Origin: Ephydatia muelleri
Taxonomy: Eukaryota > Porifera > Demospongiae > Spongillida > Spongillidae
Assembly: GCA_013339895.1 (NCBI GenBank)
Contig: JABACO010000001.1
Coordinates: 4,146,280-4,210,279 of the forward strand
Length of the DNA: 64,000 nucleotides
Direction of reading: 5' to 3'
This document shows, piece by piece, positions 46,401-50,850 of the stretch. The translations under genes were made by a program, and so were the position numbers. The stretch's first letter is position 1; each line of letters begins with the position of its first letter. Under the pieces are notes generated by a model. The model had not been told where the DNA came from, ran no database searches, and saw only the letters and a program-made list of their open reading frames with translations.

Positions 46401-47668
46401 AGTCATCCCAGTATCAGTTCTCAAACACCACTTCCCAAAATACAATATCGATATGATTACTCAGTTTCTTATTCGATTTGAGCTGTGTCAACCAATCACT
46501 CTGGCTCCCATCGACACAACTCCTCATGGGCCTCCTACCAGTTCATGTCCTGACCTGTTCTTCCCACCCCTCGTCTATGCTAGTAGACCAGTCGAAATCA
46601 CCATCCCTAGTGATGCATTGTGCTGGCAAATTCGCACTAATAATATTAATCAGTCATTTTCCCCACGCTTCCTGCATGTTCTTGTCTCAAGAGTAGCTTA
46701 TACATTTCCCTTGGTAACTCGAGTTTATTGCCTGAACCCTGATCTACAACGATACAACCGTAGCTGCAACGTGTGGACGAGAGGTATTAGTTGGCGGAGT
46801 GAGGAAGGGTTCACAATTGTCCTTGAGATGAGCGAAGACTTCAAATGTTTTCAGTGTGCCGTGTCCACCTATGACAAGACCGACATTAATTATTCAAAAC
46901 TTGCATTATCGGTTATTAAGGTTATCACAGCAGCCTGTGATGAGTTCTGCCCATCTGTTTCAAGGGCAGAGTTGATCACATGTCCACTTGAGGCTACTGT
47001 AGACCACGTTGCAGCAACTGTTGAGTGTGAAGTTTTGAAAAAGATTTTACTCAAAGGTACGGCATGTGTTATAGACTACACTAGAAAGAAAGATGTGTTT
47101 GTTAGCCGGTGGAGAGAAGTGGAGCCACAACTACCTACCCTTCTTGGTGTTCAATTGAAAAAAGGTATTCATATGGCATGCATTTTTGTTGTGATAATGT
47201 GCAATGCATTGGTCATTCATTGCTTGTGTGCATATCATAAATTATACATGTATAGTGGTCATGCAGAGGGAATGTCTTGAGGTTGACATAAATCTCATTC
47301 ACGTTTATGTGCTGGTGTGCTGTTTTAGTCTCATAATTGACCAGTTATCTGTTTTTATATTAGATTCCATAACAGCAAATCTGGCTGAACATGACCATAC
47401 CAAAATATTTCAAACTACCAAATCTGCAAGTGGTCGATGGCGGGCCATCGGTGGAGTGCTTGGCTTTACTTTTGATGAGATGGAATCAATTGTACGTCAA
47501 CCTGGACGACAAGGGGATGAAGACTATTATGCGGCCATGTTGAGGAGGTGGTTAGACTGGGCACCACCCAACCACACCCCTCCATCCCTCCAAAGTCTGC
47601 TGTCAGCTCTTCGTGCTGAAGGCAAAGAGATACAAGCCAACAATCTTGAAGCAAAGTACACAAATTAA
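1466..47668 (+). CDS. Ankyrin-repeat / Roc-COR / Death-domain protein, multi-exon gene
   Basis: Likely a cytoplasmic signalling protein of the Roco type. The joined exons encode about 1132 residues: a short N-terminus, twelve single-repeat ankyrin exons (about residues 9-404), two further repeats and the Roc P-loop GDSGAGKST (about 478-486), the switch motif DLAG (539-542), the Roc-style base-recognition motif THAD (607-610), a COR-like region (about 680-800), a long uncharacterised stretch, and a C-terminal Death domain (about 1032-1130). All junctions are phase 0 except the last, which is phase 1. The domain order resembles the non-kinase half of DAPK1, but no kinase domain is seen, so I give no symbol. 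Function by analogy: partner binding through ankyrins, GTP-dependent switching, Death-domain recruitment. Introns reach 12.6 kb because of transposon insertions. Domain identity is seen directly; the role is inferred. Confidence 0.85.
1677..1775 (+). CDS. Ankyrin exon 1 (N-terminal cap repeat)
   Basis: A 99-bp phase-0 exon between a ctgcag acceptor and a gtgaga donor encodes 33 residues. It starts EHGKKLREAAKDGDV and ends with LLNQGAEINGADE. It lacks the TALM signature of the later repeats and is rich in charged residues, as expected of an N-terminal capping repeat. Its sequence is the most diverged of the single-repeat exons. Confidence 0.8.
2500..2598 (+). CDS. Ankyrin exon 2
   Basis: A 99-bp phase-0 exon with a ttgcag acceptor and a gtacgt donor encodes one repeat of 33 residues, beginning NGSTALILASNEGHLEG and ending TGAEVNMQDK. 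It has the ankyrin hallmarks: TAL, GH in the second helix, LL and GA before the beta hairpin. The S at position 3 and the ttgcag acceptor link it to exons 8 and 9 rather than to the DGWTALM group. Confidence 0.85.
3337..3435 (+). CDS. Ankyrin exon 3
   Basis: A 99-bp phase-0 exon with a ttacag acceptor and a gtaagt donor. The repeat begins NGWTALMCSSFEGHLECV and ends GAEVNMPMK. It is nearly identical to exon 5 in both the exon and the adjoining intron, so the two are products of a recent duplication. The MK ending replaces the usual acidic residue of the hairpin. Confidence 0.85.
4306..5489. mobile_element. 1.2-kb TIR element, CACTGTG family, TAA target duplication
   Basis: The intron unit is interrupted between matching host sequence at 4302 and 5490. 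The insert begins CACTGTGCCA and ends TGGCATGGTG and is flanked on both sides by TAA, a 3-bp duplication of the kind made by PIF/Harbinger elements. Both ends carry clusters of TTATAC/GTATAA motifs (about 4355-4460 and 5260-5460), shared with the 7.2-kb element at 48557-55749. Its interior has a short minus-strand open frame at 4658-4861 with a basic, helix-like region (KINDWMDELQRRRTD) and a separate basic stretch near 4950-5045. It is probably a nonautonomous or decayed copy. The superfamily is inferred only from the duplication length. Confidence 0.65.
5777..5875 (+). CDS. Ankyrin exon 4
   Basis: A 99-bp phase-0 exon with a ttacag acceptor and a gtaagt donor. The repeat begins DGWTALMCASSEGHLECF and ends GADFNMPDK, close to the consensus of the series. 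F replaces the V that normally packs the second helix. It follows directly on the host intron sequence that resumes after the inserted element. Confidence 0.87.
5876..6637 (+). other. Intron between ankyrin exons 4 and 5
   Basis: A short intron of the repeated type with the usual blocks. The open frame at 6137-6358 is repeat sequence that recurs, interrupted, in other units and is not coding. Confidence 0.7.
6638..6736 (+). CDS. Ankyrin exon 5
   Basis: A 99-bp phase-0 exon with a ttacag acceptor and a gtaagt donor. The repeat begins DGWTALMCLSFEGHLECV and ends GAEVNMQMK. It differs from exon 3 at only a few residues, and the flanking intron sequences also match, so it is a young duplicate. 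Confidence 0.87.
6737..7939 (+). other. Intron between ankyrin exons 5 and 6
   Basis: Repeated-type intron. It carries the uninterrupted version (about 7560-7680) of the site that received the inserted element at 4306-5489, which allowed the insertion boundaries to be read. I see no gene. Confidence 0.7.
7940..8038 (+). CDS. Ankyrin exon 6
   Basis: A 99-bp phase-0 exon with a ttacag acceptor. The donor is gtaatt, weaker than the gtaagt of its neighbours. The repeat begins DGWTALMCASSEGHLVCV and ends GAESNMPDK. V for E in helix 2 and S for V before the N of the hairpin are departures from the series consensus. It is the last exon before the 12.6-kb intron holding the large TTAA-flanked element. 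Confidence 0.85.
8039..9336 (+). other. Left part of the 12.6-kb intron
   Basis: Intron sequence of the repeated type, including two copies of the caaattgcaattaattaa block. It contains the small insert at 8403-8646 and ends at the TTAA (9333-9336) where the large transposon begins. I see no gene. Confidence 0.65.
8403..8646. mobile_element. 244-bp insert bounded by 47-bp direct repeats
   Basis: Compared with other copies of the intron unit (cacataatgaagtttga), this copy is interrupted. The insert begins and ends with similar 47-bp sequences in direct orientation (8407-8453 and 8600-8646), both containing atttctcaaaatgtatc. The structure resembles a very small terminal-repeat element, but a simple local duplication is also possible. 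No coding capacity is seen. Confidence 0.45.
9337..9999. other. Left end region of the TTAA element
   Basis: It holds the left terminus, the subterminal inverted repeat and the region downstream of the transposase-like stop codon at 10000. Open frames on either strand (9405-9707, 9430-9642) overlap the inverted repeat and look accidental. Confidence 0.5.
9405..9491 (+). repeat. Left subterminal inverted repeat
   Basis: It starts TTAACACCGGTTCCATGAG and pairs with 18727-18799 on the opposite strand. Short gaps separate matching blocks. It lies about 70 bp from the left end, while its partner lies about 470 bp from the right end, suggesting that extra sequence was gained on the right. Confidence 0.65.
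10598..11079. mobile_element. 482-bp fold-back MITE, TA target duplication
   Basis: The element begins CCCGGGAGAAAAAAACGGCG and ends with the reverse complement, flanked by TA on both sides (10596-10597 and 11080-11081). The two arms are each over 200 bp and nearly perfectly complementary around a centre near 10840. TA duplication suggests a Tc1/mariner-type mobiliser. It sits inside the transposase-like gene; removing it with one TA rejoins the open frame exactly, from EHVTK into QREDQEALK. Confidence 0.85.
11722..13773 (-). repeat. Coding minisatellite for an acidic (CEQEE)n tract
   Basis: About a hundred copies of a 15-bp unit (CTCACACTCCTCTTG on the plus strand) span about 11890-13500. 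Read on the minus strand in the gene's frame it encodes CEQEE repeats; between 13140 and 13450 many units are 18 bp and give CEQEEE. Single-base and short deletions inside the array change frame repeatedly, so frames reading SKRSV also stay open. Both sides are encoded acidic sequence (EEEKEDELEEDEQEQ upstream, DENEGEEEEGEQNKEG downstream), so the array probably grew from a pre-existing acidic region of the transposase-like protein. Long plus-strand frames here (Leu/Ser/His-rich) are artefacts of stop-free repeats. Confidence 0.85.
14809..17471 (+). mobile_element. hAT transposon, 2.66 kb
   Basis: The terminal inverted repeats are CAGAGTCGGAAATAACGT at the left (14809) and its complement ending at 17471; internal blocks with taatgtccgg repeat in inverse orientation. 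The flanking octamers gcaccttg and agtccttg match at five of eight positions, consistent with an old 8-bp hAT duplication. Inside is a decayed transposase gene on the plus strand. The element interrupts the minus-strand gene of the TTAA transposon, whose frame continues from DPR on one side into CTWKGLDHVF on the other. Confidence 0.85.
15017..17298 (+). pseudogene. hAT transposase, ZNF862/DUF4371-like, frameshifted
   Basis: The pieces, in order, are an N-terminal region with paired cysteines (LKCSTCATFEKNITG), a block with DGMPKLRVKFDIAHFIA, the catalytic-core start with ILMDGSTDSGNIDDELFL, a central block with GIGTDGTNTNIASAG and WCLAHRVELAIKDAL, and the C-terminal dimerisation motif LERVFSTMKLLKVEKRSQ near 17000-17060. 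This order matches hAT transposases and their domesticated ZNF862-type relatives. Frame changes or stops occur near 15250, 15580, 15635, 16370, 16613 and 16720, so no intact protein can be made. A start at 15038 is equally possible. Confidence 0.8.
18487..19268. other. Right end region of the TTAA element
   Basis: It holds the right subterminal inverted repeat (18727-18799) and about 470 bp of AT-rich sequence with many short acatgta/tacatg palindromes before the CAAAGAG end. I see no gene. Confidence 0.5.
19273..20688 (+). other. Right part of the 12.6-kb intron
   Basis: Repeated-type intron resumes at the right TTAA. A diverged stretch at about 19350-19840 has no match to the other units and may be another insertion. 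A run of about 18 C lies at 20401-20418. No gene. Confidence 0.55.
20689..20787 (+). CDS. Ankyrin exon 7
   Basis: A 99-bp phase-0 exon. The repeat begins DGWTALMHASSEGHLECV and ends GAEVNMQKK, with a gtaagt donor. The acceptor reads ttaaag, with A rather than a pyrimidine at -3, which is unfavourable. H in place of M/C in helix 1 and H in helix 2 are distinctive. The exon may be spliced inefficiently. Confidence 0.75.
20788..22146 (+). other. Intron with a deleted ankyrin exon
   Basis: Repeated-type intron containing the relic exon at 21201-21217. No other gene. Confidence 0.65.
21201..21217 (+). pseudogene. Relic of a deleted ankyrin exon
   Basis: The normal pre-exon sequence gtgtactaatccttaaag is followed by gatagatggatgcactg, a mutated exon start, which then jumps straight into taaaactgtgtgtcc, the sequence normally found about 75 bp past the exon's donor. 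Most of the exon, its donor and the early intron are missing. It cannot be spliced as an ankyrin repeat and shares the weak acceptor of exon 7. Confidence 0.75.
22147..22245 (+). CDS. Ankyrin exon 8
   Basis: A 99-bp phase-0 exon with a ttgcag acceptor and a gtaagt donor. The repeat begins NGSTALILASGKGHLECV and ends GANINMQNV. It belongs to the GSTALI subgroup with exons 2 and 9. Confidence 0.86.
22246..23776 (+). other. Intron between ankyrin exons 8 and 9
   Basis: Repeated-type intron with two versions of the gccagacctgggggatgcacagcat block. No gene or inserted element recognised. Confidence 0.6.
23777..23875 (+). CDS. Ankyrin exon 9
   Basis: A 99-bp phase-0 exon with a ttgcag acceptor and a gtaagt donor. 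The repeat begins DGSTALIMASNKGHLECV and ends YGVEGNMQNV. GV replaces the usual GA at the hairpin and G replaces the V before N, so the loop may differ. Confidence 0.85.
23876..25396 (+). other. Intron between ankyrin exons 9 and 10
   Basis: A more diverged intron. A block with gcaaacagagctg and cagtgtgcaacataatag (about 24160-24240) recurs near 36230 and 37500. Short open frames at 24507-24812 and 24871-25134 have no recognisable domain. Confidence 0.55.
25397..25495 (+). CDS. Ankyrin exon 10
   Basis: A 99-bp phase-0 exon with a ctacag acceptor and a gtgagt donor. The repeat begins AGWTALMEASSKGHLECV and ends GAQVNVQNE. It is close to exon 11 in its GAQVN hairpin and gtgagt donor. Confidence 0.86.
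25725..26290 (-). pseudogene. Ulp1-like protease C-terminus plus PHD finger, degenerate
   Basis: Read on the minus strand, SDCALFAIVTATAICNGQD (about 26212-26155) matches the end of the Ulp1/C48 cysteine-protease core, where DCG-L-F-A follows the catalytic region. It is followed after frame breaks by EIYSQCKLPYTGRKMVQS and YGCQERFHCNCC...WYC (about 26022-25890), a PHD-finger pattern in which at least three zinc ligands have become S or Y. This protease-PHD pairing is known from transposon-borne animal genes. The fragment has a stop or frameshift just before SDCAL and no intact start. It is a dead fragment. Confidence 0.55.
27060..27549 (+). pseudogene. Nuclease-like C-terminal domain of a non-LTR retrotransposon
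   Basis: The frame reads SRPADILVPNWSLSRPAAFD, then an alanine-rich block (EAAQTCGHAAEMGEEAKHSR), then GWSCIPLVVEVFGGWG and LTLMRQNARAILARC, ending at a TAG at 27549. RPADI...AAFDI with a following acidic/lysine pattern resembles a PD-(D/E)XK restriction-like endonuclease fold, as found at the C-terminus of some non-LTR retrotransposon proteins. The long uninterrupted frame makes this the best preserved of four such fragments in the window. The reverse transcriptase part is absent here. Family assignment is from memory of conserved motifs. Confidence 0.6.
28213..28600 (-). pseudogene. Gypsy RNase H domain
   Basis: The frame contains PDFSREFILQTYTSDRAVSA, HPVGYFRRNLLPQEECYST and EREYLAIKMGVEEF, the standard Gypsy RNase H blocks. 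The first catalytic Asp of the usual DASD motif appears replaced (TYTSD). The frame ends in SNADALSRIPT, the usual end of this domain. Confidence 0.7.
28780..29735 (-). pseudogene. Gypsy GPY/F-like segment and reverse transcriptase
   Basis: Upstream part: VPYLVFRRCGKATYIVDMHG and RRRIFHVTMLKVF, the segment that normally follows integrase. It runs without a break into TEHRIETGSARPRLPPYRIP, the usual start of Gypsy RT. Then come LRICVDYRRINEVIQTDTYP, ITTLDLVWGYWQVP and the catalytic AYIDDL at about 28930. Breaks lie near 29310 and 29030, and sequence after AYIDDL is scrambled or frameshifted. The continuity from integrase tail to RT proves the unusual order. Confidence 0.75.
29790..30720 (-). 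pseudogene. Gypsy integrase
   Basis: Pieces on the minus strand: a degenerate HHCC zinc region (30690-30430), PMDIICPLPRSSSGNRYGLI (first catalytic Asp, near 30340), SRVGLPCEIMTDQGSNF (second Asp, near 30190), and EVPQASTGFSPFELMY (near 29980). Several stops and frame changes separate them. The expected third acidic residue region (QTDGLVERFN in intact elements) is badly eroded. Confidence 0.7.
31070..31812 (-). pseudogene. Gypsy gag, zinc knuckle and protease
   Basis: The gag frame includes ELKAAFLLRYNINEKSY and LEQFWKSLPAEKRVWV (31780-31540). A CCHC knuckle (CYNC then a stop, EGGHVKAKC) lies at about 31400-31355. A retropepsin active site, ILLDTGCARMMV, follows at about 31240-31200. Gag is cut off at the palindrome near 31813. 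Confidence 0.65.
31813..31896. repeat. 84-bp palindrome with 28-bp arms
   Basis: The left arm ends GGCGTAGCCACACC and the right arm begins with its complement; together they can form a strong hairpin with a 28-bp loop. It separates the truncated Gypsy gag from the next element. It may be a tiny MITE or an element end. Confidence 0.6.
32520..33240 (+). pseudogene. Second, internally deleted copy of the TTAA-element gene
   Basis: FHIDNFPIVD, LNHTLRDQHRGLRADVYTF, LSYGY and REGVKAS match, in order, the block at 14640-14400 of the minus-strand gene. QLSCCAQAMGS matches QLHCSAQTKGS, and NASNVAGNQTKLLLGYVCSA with AYYHDEA (about 32985-33080) matches the YNAKN...YYHNEA core. Everything between, including the acidic (CEQEE)n tract, is missing. 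Several frames are needed to read it, so it is dead. No TTAA-flanked ends were located. An AT-rich inverted repeat at about 31936-32010 (attctattaaatagaataaa) precedes it. Confidence 0.7.
33072..34016. repeat. Tandem duplication, two copies of about 440-500 bp
   Basis: The segment beginning atgatgaggc at 33069 recurs at about 33507, with the same following landmarks (ctgttttggt, cttctgttcaccatctccct, gtgcatgtgcctccaaa, gtaatggtgttactgaatag). The second copy carries an extra block of about 50 bp near 33840-33890. It begins inside the 3' end of the second transposase-like copy. Confidence 0.75.
34460..34558 (+). CDS. Ankyrin exon 11
   Basis: A 99-bp phase-0 exon with a ttatag acceptor and a gtgagt donor. 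The repeat begins VGWTALIESSSQGHLDCV and ends LENGAQVNMQNK. It resumes the series after the 9-kb intron. Confidence 0.85.
36811..37455. mobile_element. 645-bp nonautonomous hAT-like element
   Basis: It begins CAGTGCTCAAAATA and ends with TTTGAGCACTG, the complement. TGTATC precedes and follows it, a likely target duplication of at least six bases. Excision would restore the ordinary intron sequence gttcatacatgtatctcactgtc. No coding region. The CAGTG terminus fits hAT. Confidence 0.7.
37749..38267. mobile_element. 519-bp MITE with AGTTGCCAAC termini
   Basis: The left end is CATAGTTGCCAAC and the right end GTTGGCAACTTTG. CTTTAA lies on both sides. Inner segments with ccgggac recur in inverse orientation near both ends. 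It interrupts the second copy of the intron block, between the acacacctc and taaacactgacag landmarks that are adjacent in the first copy. Confidence 0.65.
38859..38957 (+). CDS. Ankyrin exon 12
   Basis: A 99-bp phase-0 exon with a ctacag acceptor and a gtgagt donor. The repeat begins DGWTALMWASCKEYLECV and ends GAHVNVQCQ. EY replaces the near-invariant GH at the start of helix 2, and W and C appear on helix 1, so its binding face differs from its neighbours. Confidence 0.85.
39500..41263 (+). mobile_element. Ty3/Gypsy fragment, plus strand, internally deleted
   Basis: Gag-like blocks occur at 39560-39960 (MELNEDEQ, MVVPASFVSMDGF, GEALSVVFYEL, RQLRAVGG-type sequence) in several frames. A zinc knuckle with an internal stop lies at about 40183-40240 (CFLCG, then MWHMARYC). 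A deletion then brings in the end of RT (LGLASYYRCYINRFAAIAAP, near 40345), RNase H (40480-40800: VGLGAVLQQ, KECLAVVYALKHI, ITTDHASLQWL) and the integrase HHCC zinc (41100-41260: GHRGRVKTLQRLKQ, YCRTCVACQQ). Order here is the normal RT-RH-IN, so it is a different lineage from the element at 28210. Confidence 0.7.
41315..41930 (-). mobile_element. Ty3/Gypsy gag-protease fragment, minus strand
   Basis: On the minus strand a degenerate zinc knuckle (FNCNRLGHIARFD, about 41760-41720) is followed by a protease with DIMLDSELSV (DSG to DSE, about 41590) and its C-terminal part AILGTDFLQLHGLVLHFT (about 41400-41350). It abuts the plus-strand fragment tail to tail. It may be the missing gag-protease section of the same element after inversion, or an independent insertion. 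Confidence 0.6.
42790..43130 (-). pseudogene. hAT/ZMYM-type (DUF4371-like) transposase fragment
   Basis: The minus-strand frame reads ENGFSSAITTAEEIATKMN, then VEAVFKERHVMWRNRKFDYE, a block common in hAT-derived proteins with TTF-type zinc fingers, followed by a degenerate helical region to about 42793. No catalytic region is present. The assignment rests on one conserved block. Confidence 0.45.
43861..44115 (+). CDS. Exon 13: last two ankyrin repeats and Roc P-loop
   Basis: A 255-bp phase-0 exon with a ctatag acceptor and a gtgaga donor, 85 residues. It begins DGNTALHIAAENSRDGCV, continues with a shorter terminal repeat (RGETPLNLA), then a linker into GKVIMCGDSGAGKSTLTE. The GxxxxGKS P-loop at about 44080-44106 is intact. 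Placing a repeat and the P-loop in one exon separates this ancient part from the amplified single-repeat exons. Confidence 0.88.
44116..44420 (+). other. Short intron within the Roc domain
   Basis: A 305-bp intron with a gtgaga donor and a gtttag acceptor. It shows no similarity to the ankyrin-unit introns. No gene. Confidence 0.7.
44421..44468 (+). CDS. Exon 14: Roc helix-1 linker
   Basis: A 48-bp phase-0 exon between gtttag and gtgagt, encoding AIIHMVESMSEGRVGK. It supplies the helix after the P-loop and the start of the switch I loop, as expected between exons 13 and 15. Confidence 0.75.
44469..45585 (+). other. Intron between exons 14 and 15
   Basis: At about 44700-44960 a degenerate minisatellite repeats phrases such as aagcttgtcc, gtccaggggagg and ggaaatatgac, ending in a G-rich run. 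A 118-bp fold-back MITE lies at 45428-45545. No gene. Confidence 0.65.
45428..45545. mobile_element. 118-bp fold-back MITE
   Basis: Two arms of about 52 bp are nearly perfect complements; the left begins CACAGCAAAAACAGATTGAT. TA lies on both sides (45426-45427 and 45546-45547), suggesting a Tc1/mariner-type mobiliser. It lies 40 bp upstream of the exon 15 acceptor. Confidence 0.8.
45586..47164 (+). CDS. Exon 15: Roc core, COR-like region and central domain
   Basis: A 1579-bp exon, phase 0 in and phase 1 out, with a ttcag acceptor and a gtattc donor. It starts HKPTTRKRKPVKALTAGIIP, whose T is the likely switch I residue, then TIYDLAGHREYYSSHSS (switch II), IIVVGTHAD (G4-like) and a COR-like region with PVSVLKHHFPKYNIDMI and FLIRFELCQPI. 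The remaining 300 residues include cysteine-containing beta-rich sequence that I cannot name. The frame stays open for 116 bp beyond 47164, but the phase-1 junction to the Death-domain exon supports splicing there. Confidence 0.88.
47364..47668 (+). CDS. Exon 16: Death domain and stop
   Basis: After the attag acceptor the frame reads DSITANLAEHDHT and then a Death-domain fold: RWRAIGGVLGFTFDEMESI, DYYAAMLRRWLDWAPP and LLSALRAEGKEIQANNLEAK. The W in helix 1, the GF before helix 2 and the long amphipathic last helices are typical. TAA lies at 47666-47668. Death domains make homotypic contacts with adaptor proteins; the partner is unknown. Confidence 0.88.
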
Positions 47669-48556
47669 CTGCAGAGTGACTTAAGAATTAGACTGTGTTT
47701 AGTTAGTCTAGAATATACTTCGTATTGTAACAATTTTGAAATAGAAATGCAACTTCTAAGTCTTAAATGTGTATACATGTGTAGTCTTTAGGATGCACCT
47801 TTTTGTTTTGCAAATTAGTTATTGCTTTAATTGGTAATGAGTTGAAAGAAAGTTGAAGTCAATCTGATGTTCGTGTGTCACGCAAGATCTTGCATTAATT
47901 GATTTCAGTTGTGTGAAGGTTTTGCCCGACCTCTGAGCATGAATGATGAAGCAACATATGCATGTGACTGTAGGCAGTGCAATTGGAATTAGCTCTGAAA
48001 AGTGAAAACAGATGTAGAAAGTGACCATTTATTTCGTTCTTTAATTTTATATTATGATAGTCATGTACAATCGCATACTGGGTACATACACATATACATA
48101 TCATCAAAGTCTTAATGAATTATGTCTGATGGCTCAGTGTGTGAAAGGAACGCCCTTGCATTAGAGTGAACTAGTGCCAGGTTCAATTTGCTGCAGAACG
48201 TTGATAGGGCAAAAGACTTGGTTTAGCTGGGTTGGATGGATACTAAATTTGAAGCGGGTGGGGGAATGATTTCTATTGAAGCAAATTAAAAGTTGTTCGC
48301 ACTATACATGTGTATCCATCCTTACGTACACTAATGGACACAAAAGCATCCAATTGTTAAGATTTGATGCCATTCAATATATACGACAACCTTCACTAAT
48401 TGAGGCTTTGTTCTTTTATTATTATATTGTCTTGATTATTTTGACTTGAGTTTTTTTAAATACATTTTCATTACGAAGCATAATTACTGAACAGATTCAT
48501 TTGAAATAATTATATCATAATGCTAATCCGAAAAAATACAATTGCAAGATGACCCA
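47669..48556 (+). other. 3' flank of the ankyrin-Roc-Death gene
   Basis: Probably 3' untranslated region and intergenic sequence, AT-rich. No canonical AATAAA stands out close to the stop; an attaaa occurs near 48283. It ends at the left terminus of the 7.2-kb element. No gene seen. Confidence 0.5.
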
Positions 48557-48581
48557 CACTGTGTAAAAAGGGTTGTTATAC

Positions 48582-49380
48582 TCGTCTGTATAACATTGTT
48601 ATACAAGTAGTTATACAGTATTTGTTATACACTTTGCGTATAATTGTGTATAACTGTGTATAACGGCAGTGTGTGCTAATCAAAAAACCACAGTGTAAAT
48701 AAGGGTTGTTATACACGCCTGTATACAAGTATCTCATTTTGTACAACTATGCTAATTACATTCTACCGATCCGCGAGGGCGTAATTCATTGCACACAAGT
48801 TAATGCTATTGTAGCTATTAACAATTTAATGCCTGCTTTCTAAATAATCATTGTACGCGTAATGACGGAATAGAATTTGGACACCATACGTTTGAAAAAG
48901 CGATAGTGAAGACGCGCGATCTGCGTTCAGACGAATCTACTTTTGTATGGACAACTTTACTTTTCTCGCTTGGTAAGAGGTTGAACTACTTTCTGTTTCC
49001 TTTTTAACATCGTATTGTTCCTAGTTGCGATCGCGCGATTTGAATCGTAGGCGCTTCAAGATCATTCGATCCTGTGTGTGTTTTGTGCGTTCTACTTTTC
49101 GTTATGTAAGTTTGAAGATGATGAGAACTGTTGGAAGACACTTGCAGTGGTAAACTCGTTCCGTTGCGCGTAAGTAGTCGTTTGGATTATAATTACGTGG
49201 TTTTGAAAGAGTGAGATAGTTAAAAACTCAGTTGTGGCTCCTGTCAGTTGTTTGTGTGTGCCGTTTTCTAGATTCAATATACTTGTGCTTTTCTGAAGTC
49301 CATTCGATTTAGAGCACAATTTAATGCATTGTTGTTTGTGTCTGTGTCCATAGTCACCTGATATGTGTGCAATGTTGCTA
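48582..49380. other. Left interior of the 7.2-kb element
   Basis: The first 160 bp hold subterminal TTATAC-type motifs, including a second internal copy of the end motif (cacagtgtaaataagggttg, near 48691). The remainder is unique-looking, with CG-containing stretches at 48900-49160. No domain recognised. Confidence 0.45.
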
Positions 49381-49383
49381 GTC

Positions 49384-50700
49384 TGTGTGTATCAGTGTTC
49401 AAATTGTCTACATCAGTGTTGCTTGGTGTGTGTGCATCAGTGTTGCTTGGTGTGTATGTGTGTGTGCATCTGTGTGTGTACATCAGTGTTGCTTGGTGTG
49501 TGTACACCAGTGTAGCTTAGTGTGTAGTTTCTATGTTTGTGTATGTGCATCAGTGTTGCTAGGTGTGTGTACATCATTGTTGCTTGGTGTGTATGTCTGT
49601 GTGTGTGCATCAGTGTTGCTAGGTCCGTATACATCAGTGTTGCTAGATGTCTGTACATCAATGTTGCTAGGTGTGTGTGCGATGTTGCTAGGTGTGTGTG
49701 CATCAGTGTTGTTAGGTGTGTGTGCAACACTGTTGCTTGGTGTGTGTACATCAGTTTTTGCTAGGTGTGTGTGCATCAGTGTTGCTAGGTGTGTGTTCAT
49801 CAGTGTTGCTAGGTGTGTGTACATCAGTGTTGCTTGGTGTGTGTACATGTAGCTTAGTGTGTAGTTTCTATGTGTGTGTGTGCATCAGTGTTGCTAGGTG
49901 TGTGTACATCAGTGTTGCTTGGTGTGTATGTCTGTGTGTGTGCATCAGTGTTGCTATGTTTGTGTGTGTTCATCAGTTGTGTGTACATCAGTGTTGCTAG
50001 GTGTGTGTACATCGATGTTGCTAGGTGTGTGTACATCGATGTTGCTAGGTGTGTGTGCATCAGTGTTGTTAGGTGTGTGTGCAACACTGTTGCTTGGTGT
50101 GTGTACATCTGTGTAGTTTCTATGTGTGTGTGTGCATCAGTATTGCTAGGTGTGTGTACATCAGTGTTGCTTGGTGTGTATGCCTGTGTGTGTGCATCAG
50201 TGTTGCTATGTTTGTGTGTGTTCATCAGTGTTGCTAGATGTGTGTACATCAGTGTTGCTAGGTGTTTGTACATTGATGTTGCTAGGTGTGTGTGCATCAG
50301 TGTTGTTAGGTGTGTGTGCAACACTGTTGCTTGGTGTGTGTACATCAGTGTTTGCTAGGTGTGTGTGCATCAGTGTTGCTAGGTGTGTGTTCATCAGTGT
50401 TGCTAGGTGTGGTGTGTACTTCGATGTTGCTAGGTGTGTGTGCATCAGTGTTGCTAGGTGTGTGTGCAACACTGTTGCTTGGTGTGTGTTCATCAGTGTT
50501 GCTAGGTGTGTGTTCATCAGTGTTGCTAGGTGTGTGTACATCGATGTTGCTAGGTGTGTGTGCATCAGTGTTGCTAGGTGTGTGTGTGCAACACAGTTGC
50601 TTGGTGTGTGTACATCAGTGTTGCTAGGTGTGTGTTCATCACTGTTGCTAGGTGTGTGTGCATCAGTGTTGCTAGGTGTTGTGCATCAGTGTTAAGTACT
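49384..50700. repeat. 24-bp minisatellite array
   Basis: About 1.3 kb of a degenerate unit, gttgctaggtgtgtgtacatcagt or close variants. Longer blocks also repeat: the phrase agtttctatg followed by the same run of units appears near 49526, 49862 and 50115, showing higher-order duplication. All long open frames on either strand are repeat artefacts. Confidence 0.85.
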
Positions 50701-50757
50701 ACTAAGTGTATATCAGTGGCACCTGGTGGTGCATGTTTGTGTTCGCACATAAGGACA

Positions 50758-50759
<2 letters not shown>

Positions 50760-50845
<86 letters not shown>

Positions 50846-50850
50846 CGCGC
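50760..50850. repeat. (GT)n followed by (GC)n microsatellite
   Basis: About 38 GT dinucleotides followed by about seven GC, potential Z-DNA-forming sequence. It sits between the 24-bp minisatellite and a unique segment. Confidence 0.9.

Noticed and set aside
47165-47280. Extension of the Roc-COR open frame past 47164
   Set aside because: The phase-1 gtattc donor joins cleanly to the Death-domain exon; the extension encodes a hydrophobic tail with no similarity.
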